Shown one piece after another: positions 34,961 through 43,489 of a stretch of 64,000 nt of DNA; positions within the stretch are counted from its first letter, which is position 1, and the number at the start of each line of letters is the position of its first letter. The notes under the pieces are model-generated. The model saw only the letters and a list, made by a program, of their open reading frames with translations. It was not told where the DNA came from and ran no database searches. The stretch is from Cupriavidus pampae (GTDB taxonomy: Bacteria; Pseudomonadota; Gammaproteobacteria; Burkholderiales; Burkholderiaceae). A program made the position numbers and the translations under genes. Location: positions 620,001 through 684,000 of the forward strand of contig NZ_CAJZAG010000002.1 in NCBI RefSeq assembly GCF_914271485.1. Direction: 5' to 3'.

Positions 34961-35599
34961 TTACGCCTTCAGCTTCGCCGCTTCCTGCGCGAGGCTACGG
35001 ATGCGCGCCCAGTCCTTGCCCGCCACCGCATCCTTCGGCACCACCCACGAGCCCCCTACGCACACCACATTGGGCAACGCCAGATAGGTCGGTGCCTTGG
35101 CCGCATCGATGCCGCCAGTCGGGCAGAACTTCAGCTGCGCGAGCGGGCCGTATAGCGACTTCAGCATCGGCACGCCGCCTGCGGCTTCGGCCGGAAAGAA
35201 CTTCAGGAACGTGAACCCGTTCTCGAGCGCGAACATGGCTTCGCTCGCGGTGGCCACGCCCGGCAGCAGCGACACGCCGGCATCGCGCGCGCCATCGGCG
35301 AGCGTCTGCGTCAGGCCCGGCGAGACCGCGAACTGCGCGCCGGCATCGCGTACCGCATGCAGTTGCCCGGCGTTCAGCACCGTGCCCGCGCCGACCACGG
35401 CCTGCGGCAGCGCCTTGGCCACCGCGCGAATGGCCTCGAGCGCGACGGGCGTACGCAGCGTGATCTCGAGCCACGGCAGGCCGCCGCTGACCAGTGCCTC
35501 GCTGACGTGCAGGGCCTCCTCCACCGAGTGGTACTCGAGCACCGGGATGACCGGCACGTTGGAGAGGCGTTCAAGCAGGGAAGTCGAAGGAGTTGTCAT
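34961..35599 (-). CDS. eda: 2-dehydro-3-deoxy-phosphogluconate (KDPG) aldolase
   Basis: A 212-residue class I aldolase that splits KDPG into pyruvate and glyceraldehyde 3-phosphate, the last Entner-Doudoroff step. Catalytic Glu is in WLEITLRTP, the Schiff-base Lys in FTFLKFFPAEAAGG, and the phosphate site in KFCPTGGID. It is the last gene of the minus-strand set kdgK-eda (45-bp gap) and uses the product of the adjacent kinase. The family also cleaves 4-hydroxy-2-oxoglutarate. Confidence 0.96.
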   Translation of the reverse strand: MTTPSTSLLERLSNVPVIPVLEYHSVEEALHVSEALVSGGLPWLEITLRTPVALEAIRAVAKALPQAVVGAGTVLNAGQLHAVRDAGAQFAVSPGLTQTLADGARDAGVSLLPGVATASEAMFALENGFTFLKFFPAEAAGGVPMLKSLYGPLAQLKFCPTGGIDAAKAPTYLALPNVVCVGGSWVVPKDAVAGKDWARIRSLAQEAAKLKA

Positions 35600-35644
35600 G
35601 GCATTAAACGTTGGTGTCGGGCCGGATATGGCCCGACATGAAGA

Positions 35645-36580
35645 TCAGGCAATCACGGAAACCGATTGTTCCAGGCGCGCGAGCACCGCTTCGGCCCGCG
35701 GGATCGGCGCGACCGCGCCATAGCCCGTGGTGGACAGCGCTGCGGCCACATTGGCGTAGCGCGCGGCTTCGAACGGATCGACGCCGGCCGCCAGCCGCGC
35801 GATAAAGCTGCCGCCGAAGCAGTCGCCGGCACCGGTGGCATCCAGTGGCTGTACCGGAAACGGCGGCACCAGCGTGCGCGCTTCGGGCGTGGCCACATAG
35901 CTGCCCTCCTCGCCGAGCTTGAGCGCGATCAGGCCGATGCCGCAGCCCAGCAGGTAGTCGACGATCGCATCGCGGTCGTCGAGACCGGTGAGCACGGTGA
36001 TGTCATCCCAGCTCGGCAGGCAGATATCGGTCAGCCCGAACGCCTCGCGCATGATGCCGCGCGCGCGGGCCAGCGACCACAGCCGCAGGCGCAGGTTGGT
36101 ATCGAGCGAGACCTGCACGCCGGCTTTGCGCGCGTGCTCCATCGCGGCCAGCCCGGCATCGCACGCGCAGGTACTGATGGCCAGGCTGATGCCCGACACA
36201 TGCAGGTAGCGCGCCTGGGCGATGGCCGCGAGCGGCAGTTGCTCGTGATGGTAGCGCGCGGCCGCGGAGCCTTCGCGCAGGTAATCGAAGCGATGGCCGT
36301 GGCTGTCGTGCGAGACGAAATACACGCCGGTGGGCGCGGAGGCGTGCACGCTCACATGGCGGGTGTCGACGCGCTCGCGCGTCCATAGCTCGCGCAGGCG
36401 TTCGCCAAAGCTGTCGGCCCCGACGGCGGTGATGTACCCCGCGCTGGCGCCCTGGCGCGCGGCCGCGATGCAGAAGTTGGAGGTGTCGCCGCCGAACCCC
36501 TGCAGGTAGCGCGCGGGATCGTCGGGCTGCTGGTTGAATTCGACCAGCGGTTCCCCGTAGGCAAGAATGTCGATGCTCAT
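35645..36580 (-). CDS. kdgK: 2-keto-3-deoxygluconate kinase, PfkB family
   Basis: A 311-residue PfkB-type sugar kinase. The substrate strand YGEPLVEFNQQPDDPARYLQGFGGDTSNFCIAAARQGA and the second signature PLDATGAGDCFGGSFIARLA, with the catalytic Asp of the GAGD anion hole, are both clear. KDG kinases share the GGDTSN pattern. The product KDPG would feed the eda gene just downstream. It follows the D-serine-dehydratase-like gene by 15 bp, so the three genes form one operon. Confidence 0.93.
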   Translation of the reverse strand: MSIDILAYGEPLVEFNQQPDDPARYLQGFGGDTSNFCIAAARQGASAGYITAVGADSFGERLRELWTRERVDTRHVSVHASAPTGVYFVSHDSHGHRFDYLREGSAAARYHHEQLPLAAIAQARYLHVSGISLAISTCACDAGLAAMEHARKAGVQVSLDTNLRLRLWSLARARGIMREAFGLTDICLPSWDDITVLTGLDDRDAIVDYLLGCGIGLIALKLGEEGSYVATPEARTLVPPFPVQPLDATGAGDCFGGSFIARLAAGVDPFEAARYANVAAALSTTGYGAVAPIPRAEAVLARLEQSVSVIA

Positions 36581-36595
36581 GTCGCCGTCGCTCCC

Positions 36596-37843
36596 TCAGA
36601 AGAAGGTCTGCACGATATCGATGACGCGGAACTGACGATCGAGCACCGGGATATGGCGCCACTTGTCGAAGGTCAGGCATGGATGCGAGATATCGAAGGC
36701 AATCATATCGCCGACTCGCAGGTCATCGCCAGCGCCAATCTCGAGATAGGCATGCTGATCCATCATGCCGGTGATCCGCCAATGCGCCGGGGTGTCCACC
36801 GGGGTCGGGCTGGCGCCCTGCGGGCGGTAGTGGCTGGCCGGAATGGGGAGGCCCGCGTCGAACGCGGCATCGCGCTTGCCTAGGCCGATGATCGCGCGGG
36901 TGGGCTCGGGAATCGATTGCACGTAGGCCCAGAGTTGCAGCGCGGGTAGCAGCCCTTCGCGCATTTTCTGTGCCACGGGATTGCCGGCGAGGATGCGGTC
37001 CTGCGCGGCGCGGTAGATGCCGACGTCGTGCGTGAGGTAACAGCCGGGGCGCAGCACCACCTCGATGGGGGCGCCAATGTTCGCCTGCGAGAACTCTTCG
37101 GCTACCACGTCGTACCACGCGGAACCGGCACCGGACAGGATCACGGGTTGACGGCCGAAGGCACCTGCCGTGGCCAGTTCGCGCGTGATCGACACGGTGC
37201 GGCGCAGGAACGCGCGGATGTCTGCTTCCTGCTGCAGCACGCCCTCGTAGACTTCCACGCCCGCGAGCGACAGCGCGCCGGGCCAGCGTTGCAGCGCGGC
37301 GAGTACCGCGGCCTGTTGCGCGGCGTCGCGCACGCCGGTGCGGCCACCGGTCACGCCGATTTCCAGCAGCACCTGCAGGGTCTGGCCGCGCTGACGGAAG
37401 AATGCGCCGAGCTGATCGACGAGCTCGGCCGAATCCACCAGCGTGAAAAATTCAAAGTCGGGGTCCTGCAGGAGGTCCGCCACGATTTCCATATTGCGGC
37501 GGCCCACGAGCTGGTTGGCCATCAGCACGCGCCTGACACCGTGCGCGTGCGCGGCGGCGGTCTGGTGCGCGGTGGCAAGCGTGATGCCCCAGGCGCCCTC
37601 GGCCAGCTGGCGCGCGAACAGCTTGGGCGCCATGGTGGTCTTGCCATGCGGCGCGAGGTGCACGTGGTATTCGCCCATGAAGCGGCGCATCCAGTCGAGA
37701 TTGTGCGCCAGGCGATCTTCATAGAGCACCGCGGCGGGCAAGCTCAGATCTTCGTCGAGCAGCCGCCAGCCCACTTCCCTGGCCGCATCCGGCGCGAGCG
37801 GCGCCGCCAGACGGCCCATGGCCTTGTTCAACGGGTCGATCAT
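36596..37843 (-). CDS. D-serine dehydratase/D-threonine aldolase-like PLP enzyme (possible D-glucosaminate dehydratase)
   Basis: A ~415-residue fold-type III (alanine-racemase-like) PLP enzyme. The PLP lysine is Lys68 in LAPHGKTTMAPKL. The C-terminal domain has a His (DQHAYLEIG) and a Cys (DISHPCLTFDKW) placed like the metal ligands of DSD1-type D-serine dehydratases. Members deaminate or cleave D-amino acids; sitting before kdgK and eda, ammonia loss from D-glucosaminate to give KDG is an attractive alternative. The start is uncertain: ATG 37843 has GAGG close by; ATG 37894 would add 17 residues. Confidence 0.85.
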   Translation of the reverse strand: MIDPLNKAMGRLAAPLAPDAAREVGWRLLDEDLSLPAAVLYEDRLAHNLDWMRRFMGEYHVHLAPHGKTTMAPKLFARQLAEGAWGITLATAHQTAAAHAHGVRRVLMANQLVGRRNMEIVADLLQDPDFEFFTLVDSAELVDQLGAFFRQRGQTLQVLLEIGVTGGRTGVRDAAQQAAVLAALQRWPGALSLAGVEVYEGVLQQEADIRAFLRRTVSITRELATAGAFGRQPVILSGAGSAWYDVVAEEFSQANIGAPIEVVLRPGCYLTHDVGIYRAAQDRILAGNPVAQKMREGLLPALQLWAYVQSIPEPTRAIIGLGKRDAAFDAGLPIPASHYRPQGASPTPVDTPAHWRITGMMDQHAYLEIGAGDDLRVGDMIAFDISHPCLTFDKWRHIPVLDRQFRVIDIVQTFF

Positions 37844-37999
37844 GCCTCGGGCATTCTGCGCCTCGGGGTGCGCTTGATACTTTGTCTCATGCATCGTTGG
37901 AGAGCAGCTGTTGTAAGGGGCGTACAAACGCGGGTTGACGTAATAATAGCGGGAAATTACCATGCGCCACCGTTTGTTAGAAAGTAACACGCACTTGTC

Positions 38000-38902
38000 A
38001 TGACCGCACCCTTCGACATCCTGACGCGCATCGCCGAGCGCGGCCCCGCCTTGCGGCTGGCCGAGCAAAAGGTGGCGCAGGTCATCCTCGAGGATGTGGC
38101 CGCGGCGGCGGCGGCGAGTATCAATGAGCTGGCCCGCAAAGCGGGCGTCAGTGAAGCCAGTGTGACGCGGCTGGCCAAGGCGCTCGGTTGCCGCGATGTG
38201 CGCGACCTCAAGCTGCGGCTGGCGCAGGCGACCGCGGTGGGATCACGCTTTCTGCCGAGTGGGGCGGCGCATGCAGGCGGCGCGCACGAACCGGCCGCGC
38301 CGGCCACGCTCGCCGATCGCATTCACGCGGACGCGGTGGCCGCGCTCGACGTCAATCGCAAGCTGATCGACCCCGAGCGTATCGAAGCCGCCGCGCGCCT
38401 GTTGCGCGATGCGCGCATGGTCTACGCTTTCGGCATGGGTGGCGGTTCGACGATGCTGGCCGACGAGGCTTGCCAGCGGCTCGCGCGGCTTGGGCATCCG
38501 GCCGCGAGCTATCACGATGCGCTGCTGCAGAAGATGATGGCCGCCACGCTCGTGCGCGATGACGTGGTGCTGGCGTTCTCAGCAAGCGGCAACGTGCCCG
38601 AGATGCTCGCCAGCTGCGAGATCGCGCGCGAATACGGCGCGAAGCTCATCGCCGTGACGGCACTCGGCTCGCCACTGGCCGCGTGCGCGGACGTGCTGCT
38701 GCCGGTGCGCACGCTCGAGACCGACTTTATCTTCATGCCTTCGGCATCGCGCTACGCGATGCTGTTCGTGCTCGACGTGCTGGCCACCCAGCTCGCGCTG
38801 CTGCGCCAGGACCAGAGCCAGGAACGTCTGCGCCGCATCAAGTATGTGCTGGACGACCATCGCGGCACGCATGCCGACAGTCGCCAGCCGCTGGGAGACT
38901 GA
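38000..38902 (+). CDS. RpiR/MurR-family transcriptional regulator with SIS domain
   Basis: A 300-residue regulator: an N-terminal RpiR helix-turn-helix (ASINELARKAGVSEASVTRLAKALGCRDVRDLKLRLAQ, residues about 38-75) and a C-terminal SIS sugar-phosphate-isomerase-like domain (AFGMGGGSTMLADEACQRL, VLAFSASGNVPEMLASCEIA). RpiR/HexR-type proteins sense phosphosugars such as KDPG. It sits between the minus-strand kdgK-eda set and the plus-strand deacylase-ridA-gntP set and probably controls both. One base separates it from the deacylase gene. Confidence 0.93.
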   Translation: MTAPFDILTRIAERGPALRLAEQKVAQVILEDVAAAAAASINELARKAGVSEASVTRLAKALGCRDVRDLKLRLAQATAVGSRFLPSGAAHAGGAHEPAAPATLADRIHADAVAALDVNRKLIDPERIEAAARLLRDARMVYAFGMGGGSTMLADEACQRLARLGHPAASYHDALLQKMMAATLVRDDVVLAFSASGNVPEMLASCEIAREYGAKLIAVTALGSPLAACADVLLPVRTLETDFIFMPSASRYAMLFVLDVLATQLALLRQDQSQERLRRIKYVLDDHRGTHADSRQPLGD

Positions 38903-38903
38903 C

Positions 38904-40376
38904 ATGCCCCATCTGTTCGACACCCTGATTCGCTGCGTGCTGCTGCTAGACGGGTCCGGCGCGGCCGCGCGCATGGCCGACGTGGGCGTACGCGATGGGC
39001 GCATCGCACGCATCGCGTGGCTCGACGAGGACGCGCCGCTCGACCCCGGCAGCGCCGCGCATGTGGTCGAGGGCCATGGCCTGGCACTCGCCCCGGGCTT
39101 TATCGACGTGCACACGCACGACGACACCAACGTCGTGCGCGAACCGGCCATGACGCCAAAGCTGTCGCAGGGTGTGACCACCGTGATCGTCGGCAACTGC
39201 GGCATCAGCGCGGCCCCAGTCACGCTGGCCGGCGATCCGCCCGACCCGATGAACCTGCTCGGCCATGCCGACGCGTTCCGCTACCCCGATTTCCGCAGCT
39301 ACGTGGCCGCCGTCAATGCCGCGCAACCGTCCGTCAATGTGGCCGCGCTGGTGGGCCACACCGCGCTGCGCAGCAATCATATGGATCGTTTCGACCGCGC
39401 CGCCAGCGCCGACGAAATCACGGCGATGCGCGCGCAGTTGCAGGAGGCGCTCGACGCCGGCGCGCTGGGCCTGTCCACCGGCCTCGCCTACGCCAACGCG
39501 TTCTCGGCCCCCACCGAGGAAGTGCTGGCACTGGCAGCACCGCTCGCCGACGCGGGCGGCCTCTACGCGACCCATCTGCGCAGCGAATTCGCCGAAATCC
39601 TCGAAGCGATGGACGAAGCGTTCCGCATCGGCCGCCATGCGCGCGTACCGGTGGTGATCTCGCATCTGAAATGCGCGGGCGTGGCCAACTGGGGCCGCAG
39701 CGGCGAAGTGCTCGACGCGCTCGAGCATGCGCAACGCTGGCAGCAGGTGGGCTGCGACTGCTATCCCTACGCGGCCAGCTCGTCGACGCTGGACCTCAAG
39801 CAGGTGACCGGGGATTTCGACATCCTGGTCACGTGGTCCGAACCGGAGCCCGCGATGGGCGGCCGCCTGCTGGCCGATATCGCCAATGAATGGGGCGTGG
39901 ATCTGCACACCGCGGCGCGGCGTCTGCAACCGGCGGGCGCGGTGTATCACGGCATGGAAGAGGCCGATGTCGACCGCATCCTGCGCCATCCGGCCACGGT
40001 GATCGGCTCCGACGGCCTGCCCAACGATCCGCTGCCGCATCCGCGCCTGTGGGGCGCGTTTCCGCGCGTGCTCGGCCACTACGCGCGCGATCGCGAACTG
40101 TTTCCGCTCGCGGTGGCCGTCAACAAGATGACTGGCCTGTCCGCCGAGCGTTTCGGCCTGGCCGAACGCGGCTTTGTACGCGAAGGCTACTGGGCCGACC
40201 TCGTGCTGTTCGACCCCGCCACGATCCGCGACGCGGCCACGTTCACCGAACCGGTGGCGCCGGCTGAAGGCATCGCGGCGGTGTGGGTCAACGGCGAACT
40301 CTCATGGCAGCAGCGCGCGCCCACGGGCCTGCGCGCGGGCCGCTTTATTCCGCGTGCGCCTGCGGCGCGCGCATAG
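38904..40376 (+). CDS. N-acyl-D-amino-acid deacylase (amidohydrolase)
   Basis: A 490-residue metal-dependent amidohydrolase of the D-aminoacylase type. Motifs in order: APGFIDVHTHDDTNV (metal His pair), GNCGISAAP, HLRSEF, VVISHLKCAG (metal His) and VIGSDGLPNDPLPHPR (catalytic Asp). It removes the acyl group from N-acyl-D-amino acids or similar N-acyl-D-configured acids. In this setting an N-acetylated amino sugar acid is a plausible substrate, since the neighbours handle amino loss and KDG. The start is the ATG just after the rpiR stop. Confidence 0.93.
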   Translation: MPHLFDTLIRCVLLLDGSGAAARMADVGVRDGRIARIAWLDEDAPLDPGSAAHVVEGHGLALAPGFIDVHTHDDTNVVREPAMTPKLSQGVTTVIVGNCGISAAPVTLAGDPPDPMNLLGHADAFRYPDFRSYVAAVNAAQPSVNVAALVGHTALRSNHMDRFDRAASADEITAMRAQLQEALDAGALGLSTGLAYANAFSAPTEEVLALAAPLADAGGLYATHLRSEFAEILEAMDEAFRIGRHARVPVVISHLKCAGVANWGRSGEVLDALEHAQRWQQVGCDCYPYAASSSTLDLKQVTGDFDILVTWSEPEPAMGGRLLADIANEWGVDLHTAARRLQPAGAVYHGMEEADVDRILRHPATVIGSDGLPNDPLPHPRLWGAFPRVLGHYARDRELFPLAVAVNKMTGLSAERFGLAERGFVREGYWADLVLFDPATIRDAATFTEPVAPAEGIAAVWVNGELSWQQRAPTGLRAGRFIPRAPAARA

Positions 40377-40402
40377 ACACCCTACTTCTTCACGGAATAT
40401 TC

Positions 40403-40786
40403 ATGGACATCAAACGATACGGCGTGGAAGGCGGCACCGGCAGCGGTGGCTCGCACATGCCTTTCTCCCGCGCGGTCAGCGCCGATGGCTGGCTCTATGT
40501 CTCGGGCCAGGTCCCGATGGTCGATGGCGAGGTCATCGATGGCGGCATCGTGCCGCAGACCCATCAGGCCATCCGCAACGTGCTCGCGATCCTCACCGAG
40601 GCGGGCTACGGCCCCGAGCACATCGTGCGCTGTGGCGTATGGCTGGACGACGCGCGCGACTTCGCGTCGTTCAACAAGATCTTCAAAGAGTACTTCGGCG
40701 CCAACCCACCGGCCCGCGCCTGCGTGCAGTCGTCGATGGTGGTCGACTGCAAGGTCGAGATCGACTGCATCGCATTCAAGCGCTAA
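40403..40786 (+). CDS. RidA-family enamine/imine deaminase
   Basis: A 127-residue YjgF/YER057c/UK114-fold protein. WLYVSGQVPMVDGEVIDGG, THQAIRNVLAILTEAGYGPEHIVRCGVWL and PPARACVQSSMVVDCKVEIDCIAF, with the ligand-binding Arg, are typical. RidA proteins hydrolyse the reactive imine/enamine released by PLP-dependent dehydratases. That matches the D-serine-dehydratase-like enzyme encoded across the divergon and supports a dehydratase-type reaction there. Starts at the ATG 26 bp after the deacylase stop. Confidence 0.94.
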   Translation: MDIKRYGVEGGTGSGGSHMPFSRAVSADGWLYVSGQVPMVDGEVIDGGIVPQTHQAIRNVLAILTEAGYGPEHIVRCGVWLDDARDFASFNKIFKEYFGANPPARACVQSSMVVDCKVEIDCIAFKR

Positions 40787-40841
40787 GACATCCCCCGTGC
40801 TTCACCGAGCCAATTCAACACACATCCGCAAAGGAGACAAC

Positions 40842-42194
40842 ATGGGCACCGTAACCGGAACCACGCTATTGATTTACGCGCTGATCGCGGTGATCGCGCT
40901 GGTGATCCTGATCGCCAAATTCAAGCTCAACCCGTTCATCACGCTCGTCGTGGTGTCGGTGCTGCTCGGCTTTGCCTCGGGCATGCCGATGGGCGATATC
41001 GTCAAGTCGTTCGAAGCCGGCGTGGGCGGCACACTGGGGCATATCGCACTGGTGATCGGGCTGGGCACGATGCTCGGCAAGATGATGGCGGAGTCCGGCG
41101 GTGCCGAGCGCGTGGCGCTCACGCTGATCGACTTCTTCGGAGAAAAGAACGTGCACTGGGCCATGGTGACCATCGCGTTCATCGTCGGTCTGCCTGTGTT
41201 CTTCGAAGTGGGCTTCGTGCTGCTGGTACCGATCGCGTTCAACGTGGCCAAGCGCACCGGCACGTCGATGGTGCTGGTCGGCATTCCGATGGTGGCGGGC
41301 CTGTCGGTGGTTCACGGCCTGATTCCGCCGCACCCGGCCGCGCTGCTCGCGGTGTCCGCCTACGGCGCCGATATGGGCCGCACGATCATGTACGCGCTGA
41401 TCGTCGGCATTCCCACCGCGGCCATCGCCGGCCCGATGTTCGCGCGCCTGATGGACCGCTACGTCGACCTGCCCGCGATCAACCCGCTGGCCGAGCAACT
41501 GACCGAAGAAGCCAAAGAGAAGCACGAACTGCCGAGCTTCGGCATTACGGTGTTCACGATCCTGCTGCCGGTGATCCTGATGCTGATCGGCAGCTGGGCG
41601 GATCTGTTCACCACGCCCAAGACGTTTGCCAACGACTTCCTGAAGTGGATCGGTAACTCGGTGATGGCGCTGCTGATCGGCACGCTCGTGAGCTTCTTCA
41701 CGTTCGGCAAGGCCCGTGGCTTCAACCGCGAGACCATCCTGAAGTTCACCAACGAGTGCGTGGCGCCGACGGCAATCATCACGCTGGTGGTGGGCGCGGG
41801 TGGTGGCTTTGGCCGCGTGCTGCGCGACTCGGGCATCTCGAACGCGATCGTCGATGTGGCCACCAGCGCCCACGTGTCGGTGCTCGTGCTTGGCTGGCTG
41901 GTGGCGGTGATGATCCGCATTGCCACGGGTTCCGCCACGGTGGCGATGACCACGGCGGCCGGCATCGTGGCGCCGATCGCGGCAAGCATTCCGGGCACGC
42001 GTCCGGAACTGCTGGTGCTGACCACCGGCGCCGGCTCGCTGATCCTGTCGCATGTGAACGACGCGGGCTTCTGGCTGGTCAAGGAGTACTTCAACATGAC
42101 CGTCGCGCAGACCTTCAAGACCTGGTCGGTCGCGGAGACCTTGATCTCCGTGGTCGCGTTGTTGTTGACGCTGGGACTGGCGACGATCGTCTGA
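40842..42194 (+). CDS. GntP-family sugar-acid/D-amino-acid permease
   Basis: A 450-residue transporter of the gluconate:H+ symporter (GntP) family, with about 12 membrane helices. Family features include FKLNPFITLVVVSVLLGFASGM, VIGLGTMLGKMMAESGGAERVA, GLIPPHPAALLAVSAYGADMG and GSATVAMTTAAGIVAP. Members carry gluconate-type sugar acids or D-serine (DsdX). In this cluster an amino sugar acid is a reasonable guess. The start is the ATG after AAAGGAGACAAC; longer upstream frames overlap ridA. It ends the plus-strand operon. Confidence 0.94.
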   Translation: MGTVTGTTLLIYALIAVIALVILIAKFKLNPFITLVVVSVLLGFASGMPMGDIVKSFEAGVGGTLGHIALVIGLGTMLGKMMAESGGAERVALTLIDFFGEKNVHWAMVTIAFIVGLPVFFEVGFVLLVPIAFNVAKRTGTSMVLVGIPMVAGLSVVHGLIPPHPAALLAVSAYGADMGRTIMYALIVGIPTAAIAGPMFARLMDRYVDLPAINPLAEQLTEEAKEKHELPSFGITVFTILLPVILMLIGSWADLFTTPKTFANDFLKWIGNSVMALLIGTLVSFFTFGKARGFNRETILKFTNECVAPTAIITLVVGAGGGFGRVLRDSGISNAIVDVATSAHVSVLVLGWLVAVMIRIATGSATVAMTTAAGIVAPIAASIPGTRPELLVLTTGAGSLILSHVNDAGFWLVKEYFNMTVAQTFKTWSVAETLISVVALLLTLGLATIV

Positions 42195-42226
42195 TCGCCG
42201 CCATCCGCGAACACGGTCGCTGTGGC

Positions 42227-43198
42227 TTAACCCGTCACGGCGACCTTGCTGCGCCAGCGGTACGGCGTATCGCCCACGAAGCGGCGGAACACCGTGGTGA
42301 AGTGCGCCTGCGAGCGGAAGCCGCAACGCAGCGCCACATCCAGCACACTCCCCTTGTCGTCGCGCAGCAGATCCTGCGCATGCTCGATCCGGCGGCGCAG
42401 CAGGTACTCATGCGGGCGCAGGCCCGTGGCCAGACGGAATTGCGCGGCAAAGTGCATGCGCGTCAGGCCGGCGCTCTCCGCGATATCGGCCAGGCCGATC
42501 GCTTCGGACAGATGCGCATCGATGTACTCCACCACGCGGCGCAGACGCCAGGCCGGCAGGCCCGACACATGACGCGATTGCGTCGCCACCCGGTTGAAGT
42601 GATTGCTGACCAGCCGCGAGACAATCGCCAGGCTCACGCTATCGATGAACAACCGGCCAAGGCTCGGGTCCTGCGTATGCGCCATCGCCAGCGCCTGGCC
42701 CAGGCGCTCCATCGTCGTATCGGTAATCAGGCGCGGGTCCGACAGCACGATGTCGCCGTTATGCGCGCGGCCGAACAGGTCCTGATGGCAATCCGCGAGC
42801 ACGCCCTGCGGCACGAACAGGTGCAGCACGTCGCTGGCCGACTCGAACGTGGCGTTGACCGACACGCGCGGTGCCGTGATCTGTACCGCGCCCGCCGCCA
42901 CGCGGCCCTGCACGATCAGGCGGCCCGCCGACTGGAACGTGCAATTGAGGCTGCGCAGGCTCAGGCCGATACAGTGATGCGCGTCGAAGCCGTCGTGACT
43001 GACCTCGAGCGGACCGGCGTCGGGACGAATCCAGCGTGCCACAGGGACATGCCGGGAGCGCACAGCCGTCGCGTCCAGCCCCGACGAATGCTCACGCCAG
43101 GTGACCTCTTCCCCAATCGGGGATTCGGAGAATGCGGGACGTACGGGGGTGGAGAGATCAGGGCTGATATCGGTGCTAAAGGCGGTCGTTCCAGTCAT
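42227..43198 (-). CDS. AraC-family regulator with cupin-like AraC-binding domain
   Basis: A 323-residue regulator. The N-terminal ~200 residues form an AraC-binding-like sensory domain; the C-terminus has two helix-turn-helix units (AIGLADIAESAGLTRMHFAAQFRLATGLRPHEYLL and GSVLDVALRCGFRSQAHFTTVFRRF). It converges on gntP (32 bp between stops). The ATG at 43198 is preferred, because a strong palindrome (43229-43250) and a CTATA-type motif upstream look like regulatory sites and would lie inside or near the longer frame that starts at a TTG. Confidence 0.88.
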   Translation of the reverse strand: MTGTTAFSTDISPDLSTPVRPAFSESPIGEEVTWREHSSGLDATAVRSRHVPVARWIRPDAGPLEVSHDGFDAHHCIGLSLRSLNCTFQSAGRLIVQGRVAAGAVQITAPRVSVNATFESASDVLHLFVPQGVLADCHQDLFGRAHNGDIVLSDPRLITDTTMERLGQALAMAHTQDPSLGRLFIDSVSLAIVSRLVSNHFNRVATQSRHVSGLPAWRLRRVVEYIDAHLSEAIGLADIAESAGLTRMHFAAQFRLATGLRPHEYLLRRRIEHAQDLLRDDKGSVLDVALRCGFRSQAHFTTVFRRFVGDTPYRWRSKVAVTG

Positions 43199-43228
43199 GT
43201 CAAACACCTGCTGTCGTGGGGTTGGCAA

Positions 43229-43250
43229 GGCAGTGCATCCATGCACTGCC
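43229..43250. promoter_or_regulatory. Perfect palindrome upstream of the AraC-type gene
   Basis: GGCAGTGCAT-CC-ATGCACTGCC, centred about 40 bp before the AraC-type start. The position fits an autoregulatory operator, or a 5' UTR hairpin. Confidence 0.55.
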
Positions 43251-43333
43251 AACATGCCATCCAAGGTATATCAGCCGCTTGCCAACAACCAGACAGACAT
43301 CCGTTTACGCACGCCGTGATTAAGTTTGTAGAC

Positions 43334-43352
43334 CTTATACCTTTGTATAGGG
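43334..43352. promoter_or_regulatory. CTATA-N6-TATAG-type motif, copy A
   Basis: CTTATA-CCTTTG-TATAGG aligns with copies at 46618-46634 and 47464-47493. It lies about 140 bp upstream of the AraC-type gene. Confidence 0.5.
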
Positions 43353-43418
43353 TCACGCCCGGTTTTTGCCGAATTGCCCGACCCCACCCTATCCCTCCAC
43401 GCCGCGCCAGCCCAAATG

Positions 43419-43468
43419 CGACCGGGCCCGCGGGCCGCCTCGATGCATGGCGGCTGCGGGCCCGGTCG
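43419..43468 (-). terminator. Large GC hairpin after the response-regulator gene
   Basis: Outer arms of 13 bp (CGACCGGGCCCGC and complement) enclose an inner GCCGCC/GGCGGC stem. It lies 22 bp after the response-regulator stop. The T-run is weak on the minus strand (CATTTGG). Confidence 0.6.
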
Positions 43469-43489
43469 TCGGTGAGCCTGGGCTGGGCG

